From the NCBI RefSeq assembly GCF_001942305.1, contig NZ_MKKE01000009.1:1-64000 (forward strand): a stretch of 64,000 bases of DNA, read 5' to 3'. The first letter of the stretch is position 1, and every line of letters starts with the position of its first letter. Below the pieces are notes generated by a model that was not told the DNA's origin, made no database searches, and saw nothing but the letters and a program-made list of their open reading frames with translations. Position numbers and translations under genes: made by a program. The DNA is from Saccharomonospora sp. CUA-673. GTDB taxonomy: Bacteria > Actinomycetota > Actinomycetes > Mycobacteriales > Pseudonocardiaceae. Positions 52,990 to 63,316 of the stretch are shown one piece after another.

Positions 52990-54701
52990 ATGGTCGAGGG
53001 CATGAGCCTGCTCGACTCCTCCGGCCGTTCCGCGTCCGCGGACGGCGAGTCGGTGCCTGGTTCGTCCCCGTCGCCGTCCCGTTCCACCTGGGTACGGGCG
53101 TTGTCGACGGCCGCGTTGGCGCCGCTGCTCACCGGATTCCTCGTCACGGCGGCGCTGCTCACGGCGGTCCTCGCGATCGCGACGACCTCGCATTTCGCCA
53201 CGGCCACGGTGTTCGCGACGGCCGGACCGCTGTGGCTCGCGGCGTACCAGGTTCCGCTGGACATCGGGGGACAGCCGCTCGGCGTGCTTCCTCTCGTGCC
53301 GACGATCGCGGTGGTCGTCGGTGTCGCCCGCACCGCGCGGAGCGGGGCGCAGCGTCTCGGGCTCACGACGTGGGATCGGGTGCCGGTGCTGATCGGCGTC
53401 ATCGCGGGCGCCCACGCCCTGGCCGGCGGCGTCCTCGCGCTGGTGACGGCCGACGAGCACATCACGGTCGACCCGCTGTCGGCCGTGTTCGTGCCCGCGC
53501 TCGTGGCGACGCTGGCCGCGACGGTCGGGCTGGCGAAACCCTGCGGTCTGACCACCGAGATCGCGCGCTACCTCGACCCGATCGCCATCCGGGGCCTGCG
53601 CGCGGGCGCGCTCGGCATCGCCGGCCTGCTGGCCGCGGGCGGATTGGTCGTGACCCTGGCGACCGGGTTGTCGGTGCCGACGATCGGCACGCTGTTCGAC
53701 GAGGTCGCCCCCGGTGTGGGCAGCGGCGTCGGACTCCTGCTGTTGTCGCTGGTGTACGTGCCGAACGCGGTGGTGCTGGGGCTCGGCTTCGTGACCGGTC
53801 CCGGCGTCGAGCTGGGCGCCGTCGGCGTGGGTCCGTTCACGTTCACCGGCGGCGGCGTTCCGCCGTTCCCGCTGCTCGGCGCGCTGCCCGCCGAGCACGC
53901 GCCGTGGTGGCCGGTGCTGCTCGTGTTGCCCGCGGCGGTCGGTGCGCTCGTCGGCTGGACCCTGCGGACGTGCCACGACGACCCGCGGACCCGGCTGCGC
54001 ATCGTCGGCGTCGCCGGCGCGACGGTCGGTTTCGCCGCGGTGGTGGCCGGTTTCCTCGCCGGCGGACGGCTGGCCTCGGGCCCGTTCGACCCGGTCGGCA
54101 TCCCGCTCGGCTTCGTCTCGATCGCCGCGTTCCTGTGGATCGCCGTGCCGGGCGCGCTCGTCGCCTGGTTCGCCGCGCCCGCCCCCAACCCGCGCCCGCC
54201 ACCGAGGAGCCAGCCGAGCCCGAGGCCGACGAGGCCGACGAGGACAGCGAGGTCGACCCGGACGAGGCCGACGAAGACGACCCGGACGAGGCCGACGGCG
54301 CGGAAGGCGACGAGGCCGAGTCCGATGTCGACGACGAAATGGACCTCGACGAAGAAGAAGCCGAAGACAGCCTCGAAGGCGAAGAAGCCGAAGAAGACGA
54401 CGAAGACGAGTCGGACGAGGAGAACGAGAACAGCGAAGCAGAAGAGGCCGAACTAGACGAGGCCGACGAGCCGGACGACGAACTCGACGCCGACGAGCAC
54501 GACGAGGCCGACCTCGACGACGACGACGCCGACGACGAGCTCGACGGCGAGCGGGGCGGTGACTCGGCCCACGACGAGGCCGGCGCGAAGCCCATGACGA
54601 ACCCCACGACGCGGGGGAATCCGCTGATGACGACCGGGACCAGGGCGAACGTGCGGACCGTCACTGAGTCCTCGGCGGGTGGCGGCGCGCGCCGGCGTTA
54701 G
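52990..54701 (+). CDS. DUF6350 integral membrane protein with long acidic tail
   Basis: About 570 residues. Ten or so membrane segments (LAPLLTGFLVTAALLTAVLA; PLVPTIAVVVGVARTARSG; GVGLLLLSLVYVPNAVVLGL; and so on) with GVGPFTFTGGGVPPFPLLGALP in a loop, matching DUF6350 (Rv0955 position). About 150 residues follow that are mostly Glu and Asp (DEEEAEDSLEGEEAEEDDED). One G is missing near 54207 (NPAPATEEPAEP). The tail's frame is supported by its uniform acidic codons. ATG 52990 or 53002. Function unknown. Confidence 0.83.
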
Positions 54702-54776
54702 GGTGTGGGGCACCAGGTCATGCGATGTGCGCAACCGTGTGCACCACTCGGCTAGGAGAGCGTTCTGGGTACCAGG

Positions 54777-55394
54777 TTGGAGTTGCCGACGCCGGCGAAA
54801 CTCGTCGTTCTCGCCTCGGGCTCCGGAACCCTGTTGCAGGCGGTCCTCGATGCTGCTGCCGCGCCGGACTTCCCTGCCACCGTCGTGGCCGTGGGCACCG
54901 ATCGCGCGGGCATCGCGGCGCTGAAGCGCGCCGAGGCCGCCGGCGTTCCCCATTTCACGGTGCGCACCACCGACCACGCCGACCGCGCTGCGTGGGACGG
55001 CGCGTTGCGGGACGCCGTCGCCGCCCACGAACCCGATCTCGTCGTATCGGCGGGTTTCATGAAGCTGCTGGGGCCTGCGTTCCTCGAGGCCTTCGGGAAC
55101 CGGGTGATCAACACGCATCCCGCGTTGTTGCCCGCGTTCCCCGGAATGCACGCGGTCGCGGACGCGCTGGAGGCCGGGGTCAAGGTCACCGGGTCGACGG
55201 TGCATTTCGTCGACACCGGTGTGGACACCGGGCCGATCATCGCGCAGGAGCCGGTGGTCGTGGACCCGGATGACGACGAGTCGAGCCTCCACGAGCGGAT
55301 CAAGGTGGCCGAACGCCGGCTGCTCGTGGATGTGATCGCGAACCTGGCGCGTGCGGGGTGCACGTTGGACGGACGAAAGGTGAGGTTGTCGTGA
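54777..55394 (+). CDS. purN: Phosphoribosylglycinamide formyltransferase
   Basis: About 205 residues. 10-formyl-THF-dependent transfer to GAR in purine synthesis. [20 protein letters not shown] (phosphate loop), [37 protein letters not shown] with the catalytic Asn/His, and [14 protein letters not shown] with Asp. The start is uncertain: TTG 54777 is used, but AGGAG lies about 20 bases upstream, so a start nearer the site may be hidden by a missing base. TGA overlaps the purH GTG. Confidence 0.93.
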   Translation: MELPTPAKLVVLASGSGTLLQAVLDAAAAPDFPATVVAVGTDRAGIAALKRAEAAGVPHFTVRTTDHADRAAWDGALRDAVAAHEPDLVVSAGFMKLLGPAFLEAFGNRVINTHPALLPAFPGMHAVADALEAGVKVTGSTVHFVDTGVDTGPIIAQEPVVVDPDDDESSLHERIKVAERRLLVDVIANLARAGCTLDGRKVRLS

Positions 55395-56961
55395 GCGAGC
55401 GGACTCCTGGGGCCGGGCAGCGCCCGATTCGGCGGGCGCTGATCGGGGTGTCGGACAAGGCCGGGCTGCTCGAACTCGGCACCGGGCTGCACGCCGCCGG
55501 GGTGGAGATCGTGTCCACCGGCGGCACCGCGAAGGTCCTCGCGGACGCGGGTGTGCCGGTGACGAAGGTCGAGGAGGTCACCGGGTTCCCGGAGTCGTTC
55601 GACGGCCGGGTCAAGACGTTGCACCCGCGCGTGCACGCGGGGCTGCTGGCCGACCGTGGCAGGGCCGAGCACGAGGCCCAGCTCGCCTCGCTCGACATCG
55701 CGCCGTTCGATCTGCTCGTGGTGAACCTGTACCCGTTCGAGAAGACCGTGGCGTCGGGGGCGAGCCCCGAGACTGCGTCGAGAACATCGACATCGGCGGT
55801 CCCGCGATGGTGCGCGCCGCCGCGAAGAACCACGGCAGCGTCGGGGTGGTCGTCGACCCGTCGAACTACGAGTGGGTGCTCGAGCGCGTGCGGTCGGGCG
55901 GGTTCACGTTCGCCGAGCGCACCCGGCTCGCCGCGCGGGCGTACGCCCACACCGCGTCGTACGACACGGCCGTGGCGGCATGGTTCGCCGGTTCGTACGC
56001 CCCGGCCGACGAGTCGGGCTTCGCCGATTTCGCCGGCGCCACGTGGGAACGCGGTGACGTGCTGCGGTACGGCGAGAACCCGCACCAGACGGCCGCGATG
56101 TACCGGACTCCCGGCGCGGGCGGTATCGCGCACGCCGAGCAGCTGCACGGCAAGGCCATGTCGTACAACAACTATGTCGACACCGACGCCGCGCGCCGGG
56201 CCGCCGCCGACTTCGACGAGCCCGCGGTCGCGATCATCAAGCACGCCAACCCGTGCGGCATCGCCCTCGGCGACGACATCGCCGAGGCGCACCGCAAGGC
56301 GCACGCATGCGATCCGGTGTCGGCGTTCGGTGGGGTGATCGCGGCCAACCGTCCGGTGTCGTTGGCGATGGCCGAGCAGATCGCCGACGTGTTCACCGAG
56401 GTCGTGTTGGCGCCGGCGTTCGACGACGACGCCCTCGAGGTGCTGACCCGCAAGAAGAACGTGCGCCTGCTGACCCTGCCCGAACCGGTCACCTCCGACG
56501 TCGAACTGCGGCCCATCTCGGGCGGCATGCTGATGCAGAGCGTGGACCGGATCGACGCCGAGGGCGACGATCCCGCCGACTGGACGCTCGCCACGGGCGA
56601 GGCCGCCGACGAGCAGACCCTCGCCGACCTGCGGTTCGCGTGGCGGTCGATCCGCGCCGTGAAGTCGAACGCGATCCTGCTGGCGCACGACCGCGCTACC
56701 GTCGGGGTCGGCATGGGCCAGGTCAACCGGGTCGACTCGTCGCGGTTGGCCGTGCAGCGCGCTGCCGAGCGGGCACAGGGTTCGGTCGCCGCGTCGGATG
56801 CGTTCTTCCCGTTCCCCGACGGCCTGCAGGTGCTCCTCGACGCGGGGGTGCGCGCGGTCGTCCAGCCCGGTGGTTCGGTGCGGGACGCCGAGGTCGTCGC
56901 CGCCGCCGAGGCCGCGGGCGTGACCCTCTACCTCACCGGGACGCGCCACTTCGCCCACTGA
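55391..56961 (+). CDS. purH: AICAR transformylase/IMP cyclohydrolase
   Basis: About 523 residues, bifunctional last two steps to IMP. The cyclohydrolase domain starts [20 protein letters not shown] with STGGTAKVL and GGRVKTLHP-like [16 protein letters not shown]. The transformylase domain has [39 protein letters not shown] and [10 protein letters not shown]. One G is missing near 55772 ([14 protein letters not shown]). GTG 55391 overlaps the purN stop. A strong terminator follows. Confidence 0.96.
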
Positions 56962-56977
56962 GTCTCTACCGCAGTAG

Positions 56978-57015
56978 GCCCCGATGTCCGACCATTTCGG
57001 ACATCGGGGCTTTTT
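56978..57015 (+). terminator. Rho-independent terminator after purH
   Basis: GCCCCGATGTCCGA pairs with TCGGACATCGGGGC, followed directly by TTTTT (57011-57015). Confidence 0.95.
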
Positions 57016-57628
57016 CGTTCCATAGCGCACTTTCCGGAGATCAGGGTCGCGTGTGGACACTCGTCCTGTCGGCGGTCTCCGGTGGTTGCGGTCCCCTCGA
57101 TGGGGGATTCGCGATGCTGCCCGGGGCCTCGTCCGTGGCGCGGATTCGCCCCGTGGCGGCCACCCGGGGCGCGGCGATTGCCCCGGCCGTGGGGTCGGAC
57201 CCGGGTGGCGTGTCCGGCAGTCGGATCTGCTTTTCAAGCACGTGTTTGAATACTCTGTGTACCCCGACGAAAATCACCGACCACGGCCACCTGTGACGAC
57301 GATGTCCACATGCCGTTCTTCCCGGTTCTGGTGATCGCACCGTCACTGTACGTGGAAACTCGTGGGTACGGCGGTTTTAACCGAACATGCGGGTGGTTCG
57401 GTGCATGTCTTGCGGTGACTCCGCCCCGTGGTCCCAACCTTGTTCGTTGCTTCTTTCCGCCTGGAAACAAGTCGTTCAGTCACCGGTAACGCGTGGCACG
57501 GGGGCTGCGAAGCGAACCCTGTGAAGGAGTCCCCATCGGGTCGATGATCGGATTCGGAACGGTTTTGATCGATTCTGCCGTGCCGTTTCGTCGATTTCCC
57601 GTGGGCGTGAGAAAAGGGGTTACCATTC
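57016..57628 (+). promoter_or_regulatory. Long upstream region of the Pls/PosA operon
   Basis: 613 bases, AT-richer than its surroundings, no credible gene on either strand. TTCAAGCACGTGTTTGAA (57233-57250) is an 18-bp palindrome with one mismatched pair around a CACGTG core and is the best operator candidate. GAAAAGGGG lies before the GTG at 57629. Confidence 0.6.
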
Positions 57629-60600
57629 GTGTCTGAGGCAACGTCGGATGCTGCCGTCGGCAGCAGAGTGTGTTCGAACGGGGCGGTACTTCCGGCTCGG
57701 AACGGTTCCGCCGCCCCGACTGTTCCGTTCCGGCCGGTAGGGCCGGCAGGAACCGCGTCGGCCGGAACGGCGGGCACGGTATTGCCGCGGCTGCACCGGT
57801 TCTTCGAGGCCACGGTGGACCGGTCTCCGGACCGGGTGGCCGTCGAGGACGGGCCGGTCCGGGTGACGTACCGGCAGCTCGATGCCAGGGCCAACCGCAT
57901 CGCGCACCACCTGCGGGAGCGCGGCGTCGTGGCGGGGAGCCGGGTCGGCGTGTGGCTCGATCGCTGCGTCGACGCGTACGCCTGCGTGCTCGGTGTGCTG
58001 AAGGCGGGCGCGGCGTTCGTGCCGATCGATCCGGCGGCGCCGCCGGACCGGGTGGCCTACATCGCCGACGACGCCGACCTCGCAGCGCTGATCACCTCCG
58101 CGGCGCTGGCAGGCACGGTCGTGCTGCCCCGGCGGCCGGTGGTGGCGATCGACGGCGCGGATCAGGGGATCGAGGACCGGCCCGGCACGCGACCGGACAA
58201 CTCCGGAGCAGACAGCTCCGGTGCCGACAGCCCCGGCGAGGTGGGCGACCCGGCGGCCTACGTGATGTACACGTCCGGCTCCACGGGACGGCCGAAGGGC
58301 GTCGAGATCGCGCAGTCGAGCATCTGCAACTTCGTCGCCGTGGTGCCCGCGATCTACGACGTGCGCCCCACCGACCGGGTGTACCAGGGCATGACGTTGT
58401 CGTTCGACTTCTCCATCGAGGAGATTTGGCCGACCTGGGCCGTCGGCGCGACCCTCGTCGTCGGCCCCACCGATTCGGGCCGGTTCGGCGACGAGCTGGC
58501 GGACTTCCTCGACGAGTCGGCGGTGACGGTGCTGTATTGCGTGCCGACGCTCCTGGCCACGATCGACCGGGAACTGCCGACCGTGCGGACCGTGCTGGTG
58601 GGCGGCGAGGCCTGTCCCGCCGAGCTCGTCGAACGGTGGAGCACGCCGCACCGGCGCATGCTCAACACCTACGGCCCCACCGAGACCACCGTCACGGCCC
58701 TGTGGAGCGAGTTGCTGCCCGGCCGGACGGTCACGGTCGGCCGGCCGCTGCCGACCTACACGGTGGCGTTGCTCGACGAGAACCTGCGCGAGGTTCCACG
58801 CGGCGACATCGGAGAGATCTGTATCGGAGGTCCCGGCGTGGCCCGCGGCTACGTGGGGATGCCGGAACAGACGGCGGACCGGTTCGTGTCCCACGAGCTG
58901 GCTCCGGCGGGCGGCCGGCTGTACCGCACCGGGGACCTGGGCCGGATGACCTCCGACGGCGAGATCGAGTATCTCGGGCGGGCGGACGCGAGGTGAAGGT
59001 GCGCGGACACCGCGTCGACCTCGGCGAGATCGAGAGCCTGCTGCTCGAGGACCCGGAGGTGGCGGCAGCGCCGTGACCCTGACCGGGACCGGCGCGGGAA
59101 CTCCGGAACTCGCGGCCTACGTGACGCTCCGCCGCGGCCGGGTCGCCGACACCGACGGCAAGGTCGACCCCGGCGCCAACGGAAGCGCCGACGGTCGGGT
59201 CGACCCCGGCACCAACGGCAGTACCAAGCCCGCGGCCCGTGCCGCGTCGCCCGAGCTGGTGGCCCGGCTGCGCCGCGCGCTGCAGAACCGGGTGCCCGAC
59301 TACATGGTCCCGGCGTCGTTGGACGTGCTGGCCGAGCTGCCGACGATGCCGAGCGGCAAGATCGACCGCCCGCGTCTGCCGCCACCGCGCGGCGCGCGCC
59401 TGCGGAGCGGCGGTTCCACGATCGTCGCGCCCGGCACCGAGTTCGAACGACGGGTCGCCGCGGTGTGGTCCGACGTGCTGGGGGTTCCGACCGACCAGCT
59501 GTCGACCGACGCGGACTTCTTCACCGACCTCGGCGGCCACTCGTTGCTGGCGGCGCGCACCGTGTCGGTGCTGCGCGAACGCGGCATCGGCGACGGGCCC
59601 GCGGTGCGCGATCTCTACGCGCACCCGACGATCCACGCGCTCGCGCACCACCTGAGCACGCCCCGCGCGCGGGGTGCGACGGTCGCCGCGGTGGCGGCCG
59701 GCCCCGGCCCCATGCGCCGCGGGTCGCGCCGTTGGCGCCGCGCCGCGCCGCTGCTCCGGATCCCCACCGGACTCGCGCAGGCGGCGTTCCTGCTGCTGCT
59801 CGTCGCGCTCGGGGCGCTGCCCGTGGCGCTGGTCTACGCCTCGTTCGGTGGCGCGGTCGCCGTGTCGGCCGCGCTCGGCCCGCTCGCCTTGGCCGGGCTC
59901 ACGTCGTACTTCACGATGCGCTGGGTGCTGCCGCCGGTGCTGGTGCGGTTGTTGTCGGTGGGTCTGCGGCCGGGCCGGTACCGGTTGTGGGGCTGGACGT
60001 ATCTGCGGCTGTGGGCGTTGGACGTGGTGCTGACGGTCGCACCGCTGCGGGTTCTCGCGGGGTCCGCCCTGATGGGGCCGTACCTGAGGCTGCTCGGCGC
60101 CCGGATCGGCCGCCGCACCCATCTGGGCAGCGGCATGGTGTCGGCGCCCGCGCTGGTGTCGATCGCCGACGACGCCACGGTCGGGTACGACGCGGGCCTG
60201 CGCCCCTGGATCGTCGAACACGAATGGGTCGTCGTCGCCCCGGTCGTCGTGGGCGAGGGCGCGTTCGTCGGGGCGTCGGCGGTGCTCGAACCCGGCACGC
60301 GGGTGCGCCGCCGGGGCGGCGTCGCCGAACACACGGTGCTGACCCGCAACCAGCACGTGCCGGAGGGACGCTGGTGGGGTGGTTCGCCCGCACGACCGCT
60401 CGACGGGCCCGACCCGGTGGTCGCGGAGATCCAGGAGCTGCCCGCGGTGCCCGGCTGGAGTCGGTGGGACCTCGCGCGCAGCGTGGCCGGTCTGGCCGCC
60501 CTCGAGCTGACGATGATCGCGATGGTCACCCCTGCGGTCGTTCTGGTCTGGACCATGCTGCTGCTCGGTGGGGTGGGTGCCGGTCTGGTCGCCGCAGCTC

Positions 60601-61781
60601 TGTCCGGACCGGTGTTCGTGGTGACCGTGTGCGCGGCGGTGGGCGTGCTGCGTCCGCTCGTGCTGCCCCGGATCCCGTTGGGAACCCACCCGGCGCGCTC
60701 GTCGCTGGGGATTCGGAAATGGATGGCCGACACCCTGCTCGAGCTGAGTCTGACGTTGACCAACTCGCTGTACTCGACGCTGTACACGGTGCCGTGGCTG
60801 CGGTTCCTCGGTGCCCGGATCGGCCGTGGGGCGGAGGTGTCCACCATTGCGCACATCGACCCCGAGCTGCTCGTTCTGCGGGACGGGAGCTTCGTGGCCG
60901 ACATGGCCTCGGTCGGCGCGGCCACCTTCCACCGGGGCTACCTGAACTTCACCCCGACCGAGATCGGGCGGCGCTCGTTCGTCGGCAACGCGGCGTACGT
61001 CCCGGCGGGCACCCGAACCGGTTCCGGCTCGCTCGTCGGCGTGCTCACGGTCCCGCCCCCTGCGGGCGTGCCCGACGGAACGTCGTGGCTGGGCGCCCCG
61101 GCGATGCACCTGCCCCGCCGCCAGGACAGCGGCGACTACCCCGAACGGGAGACGTTCCACCCTCCGCGGCGCCGGGTCGCCGAACGGCTGGCGATCGAGT
61201 TCGTGCGGGTCACCGCGCCCGCCTCGATCCTCGCGGTGTCGCTGTATCTGGTGCTGTTGACCCTGTCCGAGGTCGCGAGCGCCACCACCGCGCCGGTCAC
61301 GGCGCTGGCCGCGCCGCTGGTGTTCGCCGGCGGGTCCCTGGCCGTGTACCTGACGGTCGTGCTGGCCAAATGGGCCGTCGTGGGCCGGTACCGGCCTCGG
61401 CGCGAGCCCCTGTGGAGCCGGTTCGTGCGGCGCACCGAACTCGTCACCGGACTGTACGAGGCGGCCGCGGTCCCGGCGCTGCTCGGCGTGCTGGCCGGCA
61501 CTCCCTGGTTGCCGCCCGCGCTGCGGCTGCTGGGCGCGCGCATCGGCTGGGGTGCATGGCTGGGCACGACCTACCTCACCGAGTTCGACCTGGTGCACGT
61601 GCGGATCGGCGCGGGGGCGAGCGTCGGCGAACGCTCCGTCGTGCTCTACGACGCCACCGTCGAGGACGGGGCGGCGCTCGGGCCGCTGTCGCTGGTGATG
61701 AAGGGGGAGCGGCTCACGCGGCACAGCCGGTGGATCGGCATCCCGGCGCAGAGCGATCCGCTTCCGGTCGGGGAGACGTGA
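57629..61781 (+). CDS. Pls/PosA-family peptide synthetase (poly-amino-acid synthase-like)
   Basis: About 1384 residues. Adenylation domain 50-580: YTSGSTGRPKG (about 212), FDFSIEEIW (about 258), YGPTETT (about 346), YRTGDLG, Lys in PSGKIDR (about 575). Carrier domain: Ser in LGGHSLLA (about 640). Then three pairs of membrane segments (about 710-770, 950-1015, 1195-1250) alternating with three soluble acyltransferase-like domains each starting LGARIG. This is the layout of epsilon-poly-L-lysine synthetase; no condensation or thioesterase domain. Specificity positions read about D-F-E-Y-L-G-T-V-T, acidic Glu suggesting a basic substrate. One G is missing near 58991 and one near 59072. Confidence 0.88.
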
Positions 61782-62518
61782 TGTCCTCCCGACCGCTGGC
61801 GCTCGTGTATCGCGGTCCCGCGAGCCGGCCGGTGGGGTGCGCCGAAGCGGTCGCCGAGGTGTTGGCCCGCAACCGCCGCGGGTTCGACGTCCGCTACGTG
61901 GGGCCGCGCGAAGGGCTGACCCTGCGCACGGATGTGCTGACCGCGGCCACGGTGTACGCCCAGCCCGGCGGCGGAACACTGCGCCACGGCTACCGCGTGA
62001 TGGCGCGGCACCGCGCCCGGATCCGGTCCTACGTGGCGGCGGGCGGGAACTACCTCGGTTTCTGCCTCGGGGGCTATCTCGCCGGGGCCACCCCGGGTTT
62101 CGGGTTGCTGCCGGGCGACACCGACCAGTACATCGCCACGCCAGGGGCGACCGTGACGACCTCAGGGGACACGATCGTCGACGTGCACTGGGGACATCGC
62201 ACCCGTGCCGTGTTCTTCCAGGACGGTCCCGTGTTCCAGCTGTCCGGACCGCACGCCGACGGCACGGGCGCCGACGGTGCCTCCGGTGACGGTGCGGCCG
62301 GTGTCACGATCCTCGCCCGCTATCCCAATCGGCAGATCGCGGCACTGGTCACGGATTTCGGGGCGGGACGGGTCGGGGTGGTCGGCCCGCACCCCGAGGC
62401 ACCGCCCGACTGGTACGCCGACGCGGGCCTGCCCTGGCCGGGGAGCACGGCGACCGACCTGGTCGACGACCTGATCGAGCAACTGCTGAATCGACGTGGG
62501 AGCGGAGGACACGGGTGA
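61781..62518 (+). CDS. Class I glutamine amidotransferase-like protein (BPL_N type)
   Basis: 245 residues, intact. LALVYRGPASRPVGCAEAVAEVL at the N-terminus, YAQPGGGTLRHGYRVM, and a nucleophile elbow with Cys in YLGFCLGGYLAGA. VTILARYPNRQIAALVTDFGAGRVGVVGPHPEA supplies the His region. Related to the N-domain of some biotin-protein ligases and DJ-1/PfpI folds. Its ATG shares a base with the synthetase stop, so it is coupled to it. Possible role: amidohydrolase or ligase step on the polymer or its monomer; not determined. Confidence 0.75.
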   Translation: MSSRPLALVYRGPASRPVGCAEAVAEVLARNRRGFDVRYVGPREGLTLRTDVLTAATVYAQPGGGTLRHGYRVMARHRARIRSYVAAGGNYLGFCLGGYLAGATPGFGLLPGDTDQYIATPGATVTTSGDTIVDVHWGHRTRAVFFQDGPVFQLSGPHADGTGADGASGDGAAGVTILARYPNRQIAALVTDFGAGRVGVVGPHPEAPPDWYADAGLPWPGSTATDLVDDLIEQLLNRRGSGGHG

Positions 62519-63303
62519 ACACGCATCTGATGGTCTCGGACGCCGAGCACTTCCGGATCGACTACGAGATCAACCCGTACATGGACACGGGCATCCAACC
62601 GGACGCCGTCGCGGCGGTCGCCGAGCACGACACGATCGTCGAGGCCCATCGCAGGGCGGGGCGCACGGTGGAGCGGATGCCGTCGGACCCCGGCTGCCCC
62701 GACATGGTGTTCACCGCCAACGCGGCACTCGTGCGCCGCGGCCGGGCCGTCCTCGGGCGTCCGCCCGCGCCGCGGGCGGACGAGATGGCGCACTACCGCC
62801 GGTGGCTCGAGGGCCGTGGGATCGAGGTGCTCGACGCGCCGTACGCGTTCAGCGGTCAGGGCGACGCGTTGCCGTGCGGCGAGATCCTGCTCGCCGGGTA
62901 CGGCTGGCGCACGGACCCGCGGATGCACGAGTTCCTGGGCGAGCGGCTCGGTTACGACGTCGTGCCGCTGCGCACGGTCGACCGCCGCTGGTACGACCTC
63001 GACCTCGCCGTCGCCGTCATCGGCAACCCGCACACGCTGGCCTGGTGCCCCGAGGCGCTGGACCGGCCGAGCAGGCGGCGCATCCGGAACCTCGGCCTCG
63101 AGCTCATCGAGGTCTCCGTCGACGAGGCCGAGCGGTTCGCGCTCAACCTCATCAGCGACGGGGACACCGTCACCATGACCGAGGGGGCACCACGGTTGGC
63201 GGCGACGCTTCGCGGTCGCGGGCTGCGGGTCGTCGAACTGCCGACCACGGAGCTGGCCAAGGGCGGCGGCGGGGTCCGTTGCACGGCACTGACCCTCGAG
63301 TGA
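62515..63303 (+). CDS. Amidinotransferase/DDAH-fold protein with altered active site
   Basis: 262 residues, intact. Guanidine-modifying fold with DMVFTANAALV and GQGDALPCGEILLAGYGWRTD near the middle and the Cys in GGGGVRCTALTLE at the C-terminus. The usual catalytic His (HLD motif) reads Asp (RWYDLDLAVAV), and the Glu of FEGxGD reads Ser (FSGQGD). Cys is kept. This argues for changed chemistry or a binding role rather than ordinary arginine-derivative hydrolysis. GTG 62515 overlaps the upstream stop. Confidence 0.75.
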   Translation: MNTHLMVSDAEHFRIDYEINPYMDTGIQPDAVAAVAEHDTIVEAHRRAGRTVERMPSDPGCPDMVFTANAALVRRGRAVLGRPPAPRADEMAHYRRWLEGRGIEVLDAPYAFSGQGDALPCGEILLAGYGWRTDPRMHEFLGERLGYDVVPLRTVDRRWYDLDLAVAVIGNPHTLAWCPEALDRPSRRRIRNLGLELIEVSVDEAERFALNLISDGDTVTMTEGAPRLAATLRGRGLRVVELPTTELAKGGGGVRCTALTLE

Positions 63304-63316
63304 GAGCCGGCGTCCC

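Noticed and set aside
57041-57346. Small frames on both strands before the synthetase operon
   Set aside because: No ribosome site, no domain, and composition unlike neighbouring genes; treated as leader DNA.
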